DNA of 37,582 nucleotides from the NCBI GenBank assembly GCA_963792485.1, contig CAWBWL010000002.1, forward strand, positions 1-37,582. The letters are read 5' to 3'. This document shows, piece by piece, positions 15,741-24,990 of this stretch (the first letter of the stretch is position 1; each line of letters starts with the position of its first letter). This DNA comes from JANOYJ01 sp963792485. GTDB taxonomy: Bacteria > Pseudomonadota > Alphaproteobacteria > Rhizobiales > Rhizobiaceae. The notes under the pieces were generated by a model, which saw only the letters and a program-made list of their open reading frames with translations, was not told the origin of the DNA and searched no databases. A program made the translations under genes and the position numbers.

Positions 15741-17414
15741 ATGACGCTCACCCGCCGCGACTTCAATCTCGCTTCCCTGACACTTCTCATGGCAAGCATG
15801 TCGAGAGTGTCGGCGTCCGGTGCCTCAACAACCGTCTCCCCCGCTGTCAAGATATTGAACCGCCTGACCTTTGGCGCCACCGAAACCGGAATCGCCGACT
15901 TCGAGGCGTTCGGGATTGAGGCATGGCTCGACCGGGAGCTTGCCAAGCCGCCGGTCAATGATGATCTCAAGAGCCGGCTTTCCATCGCCCGCCTGATGAT
16001 CGAATACGAAGCTGGCAAAAACGACGACACGCACGTTTGGAAAGCCCGCAAGGAAACCATCCCCTACCTCTATTTGGAAACAGAAGGCCCGGCGCTTCTG
16101 CCGCTTTTGAACTTCGACAAGTCGAGCCTCGCCTATGAGGAGCGGATCCGTCCTGCCCGCGAAGTGCAGGCGGCGTCTCTCATCCGCGCAGTGCATGCCG
16201 ATGCGCAGCTGCGTGAAGTCATGACGCAGTTCTGGCACGATCATTTCAACGTCAATTCCATGCGCGACGAGCACACCGCCGCCTATTTCGTTCTCTACGA
16301 CCGCACGATGCGCGACAATGCGCTGGGCAATTTCCGCAAAATGCTCGGCGAAGTGACGCGCTCGCCTTCCATGCTGTTCTACCTCAACAATGAGGCCTCG
16401 CGCGCCAGCCCCGCCAATGAAAACTTCGCGCGCGAACTGCTGGAACTTCACACGCTCGGCGCGGTGAACTATCTCAACGGCAAGACCACCAATTGGTCGG
16501 ATGTGCCCGGCGCAAAAGAAGGGCTGGCGCAGGGCTATATCGATCAGGATGTCTATGAGGCGGCACGCGCCTTGACCGGCTGGTCTTTCGGCGATGGCCG
16601 CGAGGTCGCTTCGGGCGACAACGCGCCGGAAACGGGCGAGTTTCTTTATATCGACCGCTGGCACGATCCTTATCAGAAACGCATCCTCGGCGTCGAGTTT
16701 CGCGCCAATGAAGGACCCATGCAGGACGGCGAAAAGCTGCTCGACCTGCTCGCCAGTCATCCGGCGACGGCGAAGTTCGTTTGCGAGAAAATCTGCCGCC
16801 GTCTCGGTCTTGAACAGCCCTCGCCATCCCTGATTGACCTTGCCGCCAAGACCTGGCTCGACAATGCCAAGGCCGACGACCAGATCGCCAAGGTCGTCAA
16901 GACCATCGCCATGTCGAAGGGGTTCGCCGATGCCGAGCCGCGCAAGCTGAAGCGGCCGTTTGAGTTCATGGCCTCCCTCTATCGCGCCACAGGAGCCGAA
17001 GTGCCATCGCCCACAGGCGACTATCTATGGGTTCTCTCAAAAGCCGGCTGGAACCAGCACGAATGCCGACCGCCGACTGGCCATTCGGACGACTCGGAGC
17101 ATTGGGCTAATACGAATCTCATCTCCGGCTTCGTCAACATCGCGCTCAACGCCTTTGAAGACTGGAGCGGCGCGGGCAGGGCGGACCTTGCCGCGGCCCT
17201 GCCACAGGGCAGCGGCAAAATGGCCGACGCCATCCGCTTCTGGTCGGCCCGCCTTTCGGGCGCCGAGCCGCCGGAAGAAGACGTTGGCGCCATCATTGCG
17301 CAGCTCTCCGATGACGCAAATGCCCCCCTGCCCGATGATCCGAAGGAGCGCGAGCAGGTTCTGCGCGGCCTTGTCGCCGCCGCTTCGCTCACCCCGCAAT
17401 TCCTGTTCCGCTGA
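15741..17414 (+). CDS. DUF1800-domain protein with Tat signal
   Basis: A 557-residue protein of family DUF1800, biochemical function unknown, typically encoded beside a DUF1501 protein. The N-terminus TRRDFNLASLTLLMASMSRVSASG is a twin-arginine signal peptide. The domain follows with ILNRLTFGATETGIADFEAFG, VMTQFWHDHFNVN, NENFARELLELHTLGAV, ARALTGWSF and FVCEKICRRL, all typical. The ATG at 15741 is preceded by a purine-rich GGGAGAA; an upstream ATG at 15708 would add 11 residues before the signal. It ends 8 nt before the DUF1501 gene. Confidence 0.9.
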   Translation: MTLTRRDFNLASLTLLMASMSRVSASGASTTVSPAVKILNRLTFGATETGIADFEAFGIEAWLDRELAKPPVNDDLKSRLSIARLMIEYEAGKNDDTHVWKARKETIPYLYLETEGPALLPLLNFDKSSLAYEERIRPAREVQAASLIRAVHADAQLREVMTQFWHDHFNVNSMRDEHTAAYFVLYDRTMRDNALGNFRKMLGEVTRSPSMLFYLNNEASRASPANENFARELLELHTLGAVNYLNGKTTNWSDVPGAKEGLAQGYIDQDVYEAARALTGWSFGDGREVASGDNAPETGEFLYIDRWHDPYQKRILGVEFRANEGPMQDGEKLLDLLASHPATAKFVCEKICRRLGLEQPSPSLIDLAAKTWLDNAKADDQIAKVVKTIAMSKGFADAEPRKLKRPFEFMASLYRATGAEVPSPTGDYLWVLSKAGWNQHECRPPTGHSDDSEHWANTNLISGFVNIALNAFEDWSGAGRADLAAALPQGSGKMADAIRFWSARLSGAEPPEEDVGAIIAQLSDDANAPLPDDPKEREQVLRGLVAAASLTPQFLFR

Positions 17415-17422
17415 GGTCCGCC

Positions 17423-18568
17423 ATGTCAGATCCGATCCTGGTAGTTGTATTCCTGCGCGGCGGGGCGGATGGCCTCTCGCTGGTCTCCCCATCCGGCGAC
17501 AAGGATTATGTCGCCGCGCGCCCCGGCAGCCTTCGTGTTGGCCGCGAGGGCGAAAATGCCGGCTTCATATTGAAGGACGCCATCGCCGATGCCGGCTTCC
17601 GCTTTCATCCCCGCGCCAAAGGCCTGTCCGAGCTCTTTGATGCGGGTGAACTCGCCGTCGTCCATGCAGCGGGCCTCAAGGACGCGACACGCAGCCATTT
17701 CGACGCCGAGGACCGAATGGAGCGGGCCGCGCCCGGCGCTGGCGCATCGGCCGGCGGTTGGCTCGGCCGCTGGATGAACGCTGTCAAACCCGAAGGCATT
17801 CTGCCCGCGCTCGCCATCGGCGCAGCTGCGCCGGACTCGCTGCGCGGCGCGTCAGGTGTCGCGGTCGCCGAGGAAATGAACGCGCTGCGCGTCGCGGCGG
17901 GTCACGGCTATTCCACCGCCATCCGCGCACTTCTGGCGCGTCAGCTCGGCGGCGATGCCATTCTCGGCGCGCCCGTCAACCGCCTTTTGTCATTGAGCGA
18001 AGCGATTGAGGCGCGCGTTGCCGTTGACGAAAACGGCAACATGAAGCCGTATGTGCCCTCGGTCGAATACCCGAAGGACAACCCGCTCTCCGGCTCGCTG
18101 CAAACCGTAGCGCAGACGATCAAGCTCGGCCTGGGCCTGCGCATTTCCACCGTCGATTTCGGCAATTGGGACACCCATGTCGATCAGGCGGACCAGATTG
18201 CCGATCAAATCAACATGCTCTCCGCCGCCCTCATCGCCTTCTGGCGCGACCTTGGCGATCATCGCGGCCATGTCTCGGTCGTGGTCATGAGCGAATTCGG
18301 CCGCCGCCTCAAATCCAACGAATCCGGCGGCACCGACCACGGCCATGGCAACGCCATGATGATGCTCGGCCCGAAAGTGCGCGGCGGCAAGATGTATGGG
18401 TCATGGCCGGGTCTTGCCAATGACGACCTTGATGAAGGGGCAGATCTCGCCATCACCACCGACTACCGCACGGTGCTGTCGGAGATGATGGCAGGACATA
18501 TGGGCTACTCCGATACAGCAACGCTGTTTCCGGGGTTTGAAGGCTCGCGTCTGGAGTATTTGGGCTAA
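17423..18568 (+). CDS. DUF1501-domain protein (sulfatase-like fold)
   Basis: A 381-residue protein of the DUF1501 family, related in fold to alkaline phosphatase/sulfatase enzymes. It has VVVFLRGGADGLSLVSP at the very N-terminus, DATRSHFDAEDRMERA, STVDFGNWDTHVDQ, and VVVMSEFGRRLKSNESGGTDHGHG with candidate metal ligands. Unlike many members it has no Tat or Sec signal of its own: the mature domain begins at residue 5. With an exported DUF1800 partner encoded immediately upstream, co-export as a complex is possible. Its last 34 codons are matched by a diverged spare copy at 19981-20082. Confidence 0.88.
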   Translation: MSDPILVVVFLRGGADGLSLVSPSGDKDYVAARPGSLRVGREGENAGFILKDAIADAGFRFHPRAKGLSELFDAGELAVVHAAGLKDATRSHFDAEDRMERAAPGAGASAGGWLGRWMNAVKPEGILPALAIGAAAPDSLRGASGVAVAEEMNALRVAAGHGYSTAIRALLARQLGGDAILGAPVNRLLSLSEAIEARVAVDENGNMKPYVPSVEYPKDNPLSGSLQTVAQTIKLGLGLRISTVDFGNWDTHVDQADQIADQINMLSAALIAFWRDLGDHRGHVSVVVMSEFGRRLKSNESGGTDHGHGNAMMMLGPKVRGGKMYGSWPGLANDDLDEGADLAITTDYRTVLSEMMAGHMGYSDTATLFPGFEGSRLEYLG

Positions 18569-18796
18569 CGTCGGCGCTGTGGAATCATGAACCAAACAAA
18601 GTCGGCTAAATCAATATTTTCACCGAGATCGGCAAAACTGCATTCTTGCCTTTGTGTCAAATAGCGCTTCATCACTACCTATCAGGATTCGACAATCAAA
18701 TTGCGGGCAGTTCGAACCGAAATATCATCGCAATTGGGCACGCTGGTTTAGAATGTGCAGGCACACTATATCACAAATGTACAGGAGCTTCGCATT

Positions 18797-19825
18797 TCAA
18801 GCTTGTCGATGTCGCCGTCCGAATGCAGCAGTTCGAGAAACTCCCCCTGATTTCCGCCACAAATTCTCGTTGTTTGAGGTCTCTTGACCCTTTGGTATTG
18901 GCGCCAGGTTAGCCGCGGAATCAGGATAATCTGCTTCATTTGCGAAGTAGACTCCCGAAAGGAACGGCAAGAGCATCAAGATAATCAATTCGGCGAGGCG
19001 CGCGTAGCTCGCGGCTACCATGATCTTCAATCTTACCGGACTGGCTTCACTTATAAAGAATCTGGATGTCAGAGCAAAAATATCAGATATGAGCGCGATT
19101 ACCGCCGCCATCGCGATCAAACTTCCAAGCACCACAATCGCTTTGCCAATTGCGTCGCGCCTGGCTGGCGTGGGACCTAACTCCCGCAAAGCCAAAACCG
19201 CAAGAATTGCGGGCACAAGATCCAGAAGCAATTCCGGCAGGCTCAGTATCGTAATCACGAACATCGACAACGGAGCGCGGTGGGGAAGTATGCTGGCATA
19301 CGCGACAAAGACCGGAAGTGCCGGCAGCAGTAAAGAGGCTATAAGCAGCATCGATAGCGCGCGGAAGCTTCGGCTGTCGGCATCTCGCGGGCTCGCAAAT
19401 GCGAAGAATGTCAGGAACGCGAAACCGGTCACAACCACTGGCGTCACGCCGCCCGACGAGCCAAACGCGAACGCGACGGACCAAGGCGCACTCGCCACGA
19501 GCCAAAAATCTATGCCCTGTGAAAGCAAGAGGAGCAGCGGCGCCACATACCACCGCGGCATTTCCATATCCCGCAACCGACGCAAAATGGGTGCGACCAG
19601 CGACGTAATAAATCCAAAGTAGATAAGCGGCTTCAGGTATAGCGAGAATACGAAGCTGACGGCACCGCAAGTGTCCATCGCACAGTTCGTCGACCTCGCT
19701 AATGTAAACAACATGAAAGGCCACCCGAGGGTCAGCACGAGCAGAGCAACGTTGCGCCAGCCTAATGCCTTTGAGTAGTCCTCCCGATCAAGCCAACCGC
19801 CGAACCGTTTCACCGTCTGCTCCAA
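18797..19825 (-). CDS. Multi-pass membrane protein, unknown function
   Basis: A 342-residue protein with about seven to eight hydrophobic stretches (for example VALLVLTLGWPFMLFTLA, VVTGFAFLTFFAFA, ALSMLLIASLLLPALPVFVAY, AIVVLGSLIAMAAVIALI) and a charged C-terminal tail. I recognise no family. It has lower G+C than its neighbours and opposite orientation. It is the only gene in the 1.4-kb insert between the end of the DUF1501 gene and the spare DUF1501 3' end, so it may have been acquired. The 228 bases between it and the DUF1501 gene hold nothing I recognise. Confidence 0.65.
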   Translation of the reverse strand: MEQTVKRFGGWLDREDYSKALGWRNVALLVLTLGWPFMLFTLARSTNCAMDTCGAVSFVFSLYLKPLIYFGFITSLVAPILRRLRDMEMPRWYVAPLLLLLSQGIDFWLVASAPWSVAFAFGSSGGVTPVVVTGFAFLTFFAFASPRDADSRSFRALSMLLIASLLLPALPVFVAYASILPHRAPLSMFVITILSLPELLLDLVPAILAVLALRELGPTPARRDAIGKAIVVLGSLIAMAAVIALISDIFALTSRFFISEASPVRLKIMVAASYARLAELIILMLLPFLSGVYFANEADYPDSAANLAPIPKGQETSNNENLWRKSGGVSRTAAFGRRHRQA

Positions 19826-19980
19826 AGTTCCGCAATTGTTAAACCAGCAATCTAACGGAGACCCATTAACAAACGGTCCCTATTTGCGGCTGCCCCTCAG
19901 ACTTCTTGAACATCACGTGGTGCAGCTCGCCGTTAGCAGAGGCTCAACACGACGCACGTAGCTGCAATTCAACCTCAATC

Positions 19981-20082
19981 CGTACGGTACTTGCGGAATT
20001 GATGGTCGCACACAATGACTTTGCTGAAACCTCAACGCTGTTTCCGGGGTTTGCCGAGAAGGGGCTGGGGTATCTGTCCTGA
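19981..20082 (+). pseudogene. Spare 3' end of a DUF1501 gene
   Basis: This segment encodes RTVLAELMVAHNDFAE, then TSTLFPGFAEKGLGYLS and a stop. It aligns without gaps to the last 33 residues of the DUF1501 protein (18467-18568), including a 21-bp identical block (shared sequence CAACGCTGTTTCCGGGGTTT plus one base). Both segments are 102 nt long. There is no upstream coding sequence, so it is a tail without a gene. The rest of 19826-20192 holds nothing recognisable. Confidence 0.85.
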
Positions 20083-20192
20083 GTTAACCCAGTTTCCAAG
20101 ACCTTAAAGCAATTTCAAGGCTTGCCTGCTAATCTCAAACAGGCGCGTTACAATTTTTCCGCGCAGCTTTGGGACGAGGTCAGCGGCGAGAC

Positions 20193-21248
20193 ATGCTGGG
20201 CAGCTACAGATTTCAATCCTTGCGGAGCTTCACAAGGCAGACAGTGATCAAGTCCGCATTGGGCGCCATTGACCTTTTCAAGCTCTGCAAGCTTTTTCCG
20301 GCGCATGGCGGGCGCGGGGTGATATTCACGCTGCATCATGTGCGCCCCGCCCGCACGGGCACATTCCGGCCAAACGCTCATTTGTCGGTGACGCCGGAAT
20401 TTTTGGACGCTGCCATATCGGAGGCCAAGCGTGCGGGCCTTACCCCTGTTCACCTCGGCGATCTTCCGGCGCTCTTGGCGAACCGGCAGGACGAACGAAA
20501 ATTTGTTTGCTTCACGCTGGATGACGGCTATCGCAACAATCTCGAATTCGCCGCGCCCGTCTTTCGCAAGCACAATGCGCCCTTCACCGTCTTTGTCACA
20601 CCCGGCTTTGTGGATCGAACCAGTACCATGTGGTGGGAGACGCTCGAAGCGCTGGTCCGCATGACCGATGCGTTCAGTTTTGACTTTGGCACTGGCGCTG
20701 AAAAGCTGATCTGCCGCTCCACCGACGGCAAGACCACTGTCTTTGAGCGCATCGCAGCGTTTGTTCAGTCATCGGATGAAGACGCGGCCGTCGCACAAAT
20801 CGACCAGATCGCACTTGCTCATGGCGTCGATCCGATGCGGATCGTTGAAGAAGAAATCATGACGCGGGCCGAACTTGACCTGCTGCTGATCGACCCTCTT
20901 GCCTCCCTTGGCGCACATACGATGACGCATCCCAACCTCGCGCGCGTTTGCGTGGAACGGCTTTCGGAAGAAATGCGGCGCTCGGCCGAGATTGTTTCAG
21001 GCTATGCCGGCCGCAAGGTCACGACCTTTTCATACCCTTACGGCACGGATTGGGCTGTGAGCGAGCGTGAGACGCAAACGGCGCGGGAGCTTGGTTTTGA
21101 AGTTGCTGTGACCACGCAGCCAGGTGTCTTGAAGACCGAAAGCCTCGGCGCGCCAACCGCGCTGAAACGCGTATCCTTGAATGGCTACTATCAAAAGCCC
21201 GGCTACGTCCGCGCGCTGATCTCGGGACTTCCCTTCCGAGCCGCTTAA
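20193..21248 (+). CDS. Polysaccharide deacetylase (NodB-fold) protein
   Basis: A 351-residue protein of carbohydrate-esterase-4 type. The catalytic/metal motifs are FTLDDGYRNN (Asp110, Asp111) and GAHTMTHPNL (His242, His246), followed by FSYPYG. Such enzymes remove N- or O-acyl groups from polysaccharides or exopolysaccharide precursors. No clear signal peptide is seen. The ATG at 20193 follows GGCGAG. A TTG-initiated extension of eight codons is possible. It stands alone, 46 nt before the helicase gene. Confidence 0.88.
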   Translation: MLGSYRFQSLRSFTRQTVIKSALGAIDLFKLCKLFPAHGGRGVIFTLHHVRPARTGTFRPNAHLSVTPEFLDAAISEAKRAGLTPVHLGDLPALLANRQDERKFVCFTLDDGYRNNLEFAAPVFRKHNAPFTVFVTPGFVDRTSTMWWETLEALVRMTDAFSFDFGTGAEKLICRSTDGKTTVFERIAAFVQSSDEDAAVAQIDQIALAHGVDPMRIVEEEIMTRAELDLLLIDPLASLGAHTMTHPNLARVCVERLSEEMRRSAEIVSGYAGRKVTTFSYPYGTDWAVSERETQTARELGFEVAVTTQPGVLKTESLGAPTALKRVSLNGYYQKPGYVRALISGLPFRAA

Positions 21249-21294
21249 GCTTTCCATGCCTTGAGCCTCTCCCCGAATCCTGCCACATCCGGCT

Positions 21295-22420
21295 ATGCAA
21301 TTTTCTCCCCAGCAAGATGACGCACTGAAGGCGGTTGAGCGCTGGCTGCAAAGGCCGCACGCCGCTGTTCCGGCTGTTCGGCTATGCCGGAACCGGCAAG
21401 ACAACGCTGGCGCGGCATTTTGCCGAGCATGTCGACGGCGAGGTGCAGTTTGCGGCGTTCACCGGCAAGGCCGCGCAGGTGCTGCGCTCCAAGGGCGCGG
21501 CCAATGCGCGGACCATTCATTCGCTGATCTACCGGCCAAAGGGCGAAGAGGAAGTCGCGGACGAGTCGACCGGCAAGACATCGATGTCGCCGACATTTTC
21601 GCTCAACCGGCAAAGCCCGGTTGCCAAGGCCAAGCTGATCATCGTCGACGAATGTTCAATGGTGGACGAGCAGCTCGGCCGGGATCTGATGAGCTTTGGC
21701 ACGCCGATCCTGGTGCTCGGTGATCCCGGCCAGCTGCCGCCGATTTCCGGCGGCGGCTTTTTCACCGATCATGAGCCGGATCATCTGCTCACCGAAATTC
21801 ACCGGCAGGCGCGGGACAATCCGATCATCCGGCTGGCGATGGATGTGCGCGAGGGCCGCGAATTCATGATCGGCGATTATGGCACGACGCAGGTGATTTC
21901 CAAGAGCGATGTGACGCAGGAACTGGTGCTGGGGGCGGATCAGGTGCTGGTCGGCACCAACCGCACGCGGCGGCGCTATAATCAGCGGCTGCGCGAACTG
22001 AAGGGCTTTACCGCAGACTATCCGCAGGCCGGCGACAAGCTGGTGTGCCTGCGCAATGACCCGGCCAAAGGGCTGCTCAATGGTTCGCTGTGGAAGGTGA
22101 TGACATCGTCGAAGGAGACGGTGAAGCCCGGCATCAACCTGCTGGTCTCGCCGGAAGACGACGAGCCGGGGCGCAGCGTTGCCAAGATCAAGCTGCTGAA
22201 AGCGCAGTTCGAAGACCCCGACGCGACGATCCCGTGGCAGACAAAGAAGCGCTTTGACGATTTCGACTATGGCTACGCGCTGACCGTGCACAAGGCGCAA
22301 GGCTCGCAGTGGAACAATGTCGTGCTGTTTGACGAAAGCTGGGCATTCAAGGACATGCGCCAGCGCTGGCTCTACACGGCGGTGACGCGCGCGGCGGAGC
22401 GGCTGACGATTGTGAAGTAA
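21295..22420 (+). pseudogene. RecD-like/UvrD-fold ATP-dependent DNA helicase with N-terminal frameshift
   Basis: A superfamily-1 helicase of about 375 residues. The natural N-terminus MQFSPQQDDALKAVERWLQ begins at 21295, but a missing A in the AAA run at 21350-21352 would be needed to join it to KGRTPLFRLFGYAGTGKTT. The rest is intact: Walker A GYAGTGKTT, motif Ia FAAFTGKAAQ, Walker B IIVDECSMVD, motif III VLGDPGQLPP, and the UvrD_C_2 motifs YALTVHKAQGSQW and WLYTAVTRA. A protein could start within the second frame, but this would lose the conserved Q-motif-like N-terminus. If the base is a sequence error the gene is functional. Confidence 0.82.
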
Positions 22421-22491
22421 AACCACCGGCTGCAACCCGGAATTAACTTGATTGTGCAACCCTGAGTAAGAAACTAAGGCGAGGGGCATTG

Positions 22492-22776
22492 ATGAAGAAG
22501 TTTGCGGCGGCGCTTATTGTAACTTTGCTGTGTGGAACATCCGCTATCGCGGCCAAGAAGCCGGAGCCGGTGACGGGTGGGGAATTGGCAGCTAGCGCCT
22601 TTTTCACTGGCCGGTATTTGCTTTTCACGGTTCTCGGCGCCTTTGGGACACTGACCGGCGCTGCGCTGGTCTTTTCACAAGTCACGGAAAAGCGGCGCAC
22701 ACGCGACCAGCGCGACGTGTATGAGAAACAGCTGGCGAGTTTCCGCAAATCATTGGGAAACGAGAAGCGCCGCTGA
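22492..22776 (+). CDS. Small membrane-anchored protein, unknown function
   Basis: A 94-residue protein with a cleavable-looking signal peptide (MKKFAAALIVTLLCGTSAIAA), a second hydrophobic helix (LLFTVLGAFGTLTGAALVFS) and a very basic coiled tail (TEKRRTRDQRDVYEKQLASFRK). No family recognised. ATG 22492 is preferred over the TTG at 22489. It lies 71 nt after the helicase gene and 78 nt before pdxJ. Confidence 0.6.
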   Translation: MKKFAAALIVTLLCGTSAIAAKKPEPVTGGELAASAFFTGRYLLFTVLGAFGTLTGAALVFSQVTEKRRTRDQRDVYEKQLASFRKSLGNEKRR

Positions 22777-22853
22777 CTTTGCATTTGGCCGCGTGATGGG
22801 ATTCATCACGCTTTTGACATTGAAGTCAGGCCACGAGTGTGGAAGCTAAGCGC

Positions 22854-23597
22854 ATGACCGCCAAGCTCTCCGTCAACATCAATGCCATCGCCTATCTGCG
22901 CAACCGGCGTGATCTGCCTTGGCCGAGCCTGATCAATCTCGGCCGCATCGCGCTGCAGGCCGGTGCTCATGGGCTGACGGTGCATCCGCGGCCGGATGAG
23001 CGGCATATCCGGTTTTCAGATCTTGCGCCAATCCGCGCGCTGATCGACGATGAGTTTCCAGAGGCTGAGTTCAACATTGAGGGCTATCCCACAGAAGAGT
23101 TTCTCGCACTGTGCGAGACGCACCAACCCGAACAGGTGACGCTTGTGCCGGATGATCCCGGCCAGCCGACCTCCGATCATGGCTGGGATTTTGGGGGCCA
23201 GGGCAACTTCCTGCGTGACGTCGTTCAGCGGTTGAAGGCCAAACACATGCGTGTCTCGCTGTTTTGCGATCCGGATGCGGATGCAACAGCGATCACGGCA
23301 GCCAAGGCCACGGGTGCGGACCGCATTGAGCTCTACACCGGTCCATATGGCTCGTGCCATGACAATCCCACGCGGGCGGCCGCGCAGCTTGAACTGCTTG
23401 CCGATACGGCCCGGCGTGCGCAAAGAGCAGGTCTGACCGTCAATTGCGGCCATGACCTGACCGTGGCTAATCTCCCTGCTCTCGCCAAAGCCATCCCAAA
23501 TCTCGCCGAGGTCTCCATCGGCCACGCACTGACAGGAGACGCGCTGGAGTTTGGCATGGCTGCCAATGTGAAGCGGTTTCTGGCAGCTTTGGCATAA
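22854..23597 (+). CDS. pdxJ: Pyridoxine 5'-phosphate synthase
   Basis: A 247-residue TIM-barrel enzyme that closes the ring of pyridoxine 5'-phosphate from 1-deoxyxylulose 5-phosphate and 3-amino-2-oxopropyl phosphate in the DXP-dependent vitamin B6 pathway. Hallmarks are SVNINAIAYLRNRR, GLTVHPRPDERHI (44-52), FNIEGYPT, VTLVPDDP, DRIELYTGPY and GLTVNCGHDLTV, ending in SIGHAL. Length is normal (about 240-250). The ATG at 22854 is preferred to a GTG five codons earlier. Confidence 0.95.
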   Translation: MTAKLSVNINAIAYLRNRRDLPWPSLINLGRIALQAGAHGLTVHPRPDERHIRFSDLAPIRALIDDEFPEAEFNIEGYPTEEFLALCETHQPEQVTLVPDDPGQPTSDHGWDFGGQGNFLRDVVQRLKAKHMRVSLFCDPDADATAITAAKATGADRIELYTGPYGSCHDNPTRAAAQLELLADTARRAQRAGLTVNCGHDLTVANLPALAKAIPNLAEVSIGHALTGDALEFGMAANVKRFLAALA

Positions 23598-23676
23598 CGC
23601 ACTGCGGCGCCGTGCCGCCGTGCACAAAATCTTCAGTTCATTATGATTTGGTCGCGCCGCATGGCCGGGGGCAAGA

Positions 23677-24990
23677 TTGAGACCAATTTCCATCGCCATC
23701 ATCGGTGCCGGTCCCGCAGGTCTGGCATCAGCGCTCTATGCCAGACGCGCCGGGCACAGGCCGGTCATTTTCGAGCGCTTTGACAAAGCCGCGCCAGTCG
23801 GCTCCGGGCTCATGCTGCAGCCGACGGGATTGACCGTGCTTGAGGACCTCGGTCTTTTGCCAGCAATGCTGGCGCTTGGGCACAAAATTCACCGGCTTGC
23901 GGGCACGGACGCCAGAACCGGACGCGTCGTGCTTGATGTGCGTTATGGCGCGCAGAAAAGCGGGCGCTTCGGTCTGGCGGTCAACCGGCCGGCATTGTTT
24001 GATGTCCTGCACGATGAAGTGCTCAGGCAGGGCATTGAAATCGTGACGGACGCGCAGATTGAGGCCGTTGCCGCCGGAGCTGAGGGAATTGATCTGATCG
24101 GCAAGCATGCAAGGAAAGTCGGGCGTTTCGATCTGGCCGCCGACACCTCCGGCGCGCGCTCAAGGCTCCGCCATCTGGCGCGCGTGCCCGCAGAGCCGAA
24201 GCCCCTGCCCTATGGCGCATTCTGGGCCATGCTTGATTGGCGCGGCGAAGGCTTCGAGCAGCACGCGCTGACGCAGCGCTATGACGGAGCGAGCGTCATG
24301 ATTGGCGTTCTGCCGACTGGAAAGCTCAACCTGGCAGGCACAGAGAAAGCCGCCTTCTTCTGGAGCGTCAAACCGGAAGCCTTCGCGCAAATGCGCAAGG
24401 ATGGACTTGAAGCCTGGAAGGCAAAAGTGCACGCCTATTGGCCGGAATGCACAGCATTTCTCGACCAGATTTCCTCATTCGAGGAGATGACACTGGCGCA
24501 ATACGGCCATCACACGCTGCTCGCCCCGGTCGGAAACCGGATCGCCTTTGTGGGCGACAGCGCGCATTCCACCAGCCCGCAGCTCGGCCAAGGCGCCAAT
24601 ATGGCGCTGCTCGACGCCCGGGCGCTCTATCATGCGCTTGAAACGGGCAGCGATGTCGCGGACGCGCTGGAGCGCTATGCCAACGCGCGGCGCTGGCACA
24701 TGCGGTTGTTTCAGTTGCTCTCCGCCGCCTTTACCCCGTTTTATCAATCCGACTCCGCCGCCCTCGCCTTCATCCGCGACCGCATGGTCTCCACCATCGC
24801 CCGCATCCCGCCCGCTCCGCAGTTTCTGGCAAGCATGGTCGCGGGCACTGTGGTTGACCCGTTCAGGAAAATAGGCCTGCGTGAAATCAGATTGGCGCGA
24901 CTGGCATGGCTGAAACCCGCCCAACAGTGCTTGTCATCGGCGGCTCCGGCGTCTTCGGCGCGCATCTGTGCCGCAGGCTGGCGCGGCTGA
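23677..24990 (+). CDS. FAD-dependent aromatic-hydroxylase-type monooxygenase
   Basis: A 437-residue flavoprotein of the p-hydroxybenzoate-hydroxylase-like class. It has the Rossmann GAGPAG at 10-15 (IAIIGAGPAGLASALYARRAG), the middle motif FDLAADTSGARSRLRH (a variant of the usual GADG-x-S-x-x-R), and the FAD pyrophosphate motif VGDSAHSTSPQLGQGANMALLDA. The start is a TTG at 23677 with GGGGGCAAG before it. No ATG is available before the Rossmann motif. The final 85 nt overlap the next gene in another frame, so the C-terminal tail after about residue 410 may be unconstrained. The substrate is unknown. Confidence 0.85.
   Translation: MRPISIAIIGAGPAGLASALYARRAGHRPVIFERFDKAAPVGSGLMLQPTGLTVLEDLGLLPAMLALGHKIHRLAGTDARTGRVVLDVRYGAQKSGRFGLAVNRPALFDVLHDEVLRQGIEIVTDAQIEAVAAGAEGIDLIGKHARKVGRFDLAADTSGARSRLRHLARVPAEPKPLPYGAFWAMLDWRGEGFEQHALTQRYDGASVMIGVLPTGKLNLAGTEKAAFFWSVKPEAFAQMRKDGLEAWKAKVHAYWPECTAFLDQISSFEEMTLAQYGHHTLLAPVGNRIAFVGDSAHSTSPQLGQGANMALLDARALYHALETGSDVADALERYANARRWHMRLFQLLSAAFTPFYQSDSAALAFIRDRMVSTIARIPPAPQFLASMVAGTVVDPFRKIGLREIRLARLAWLKPAQQCLSSAAPASSARICAAGWRG

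Noticed and set aside
23604..23618. Hairpin GCGGC/GCCGC after pdxJ as a terminator
   Set aside because: Only five base pairs and no T-run follow; such hairpins are expected by chance at this base composition.
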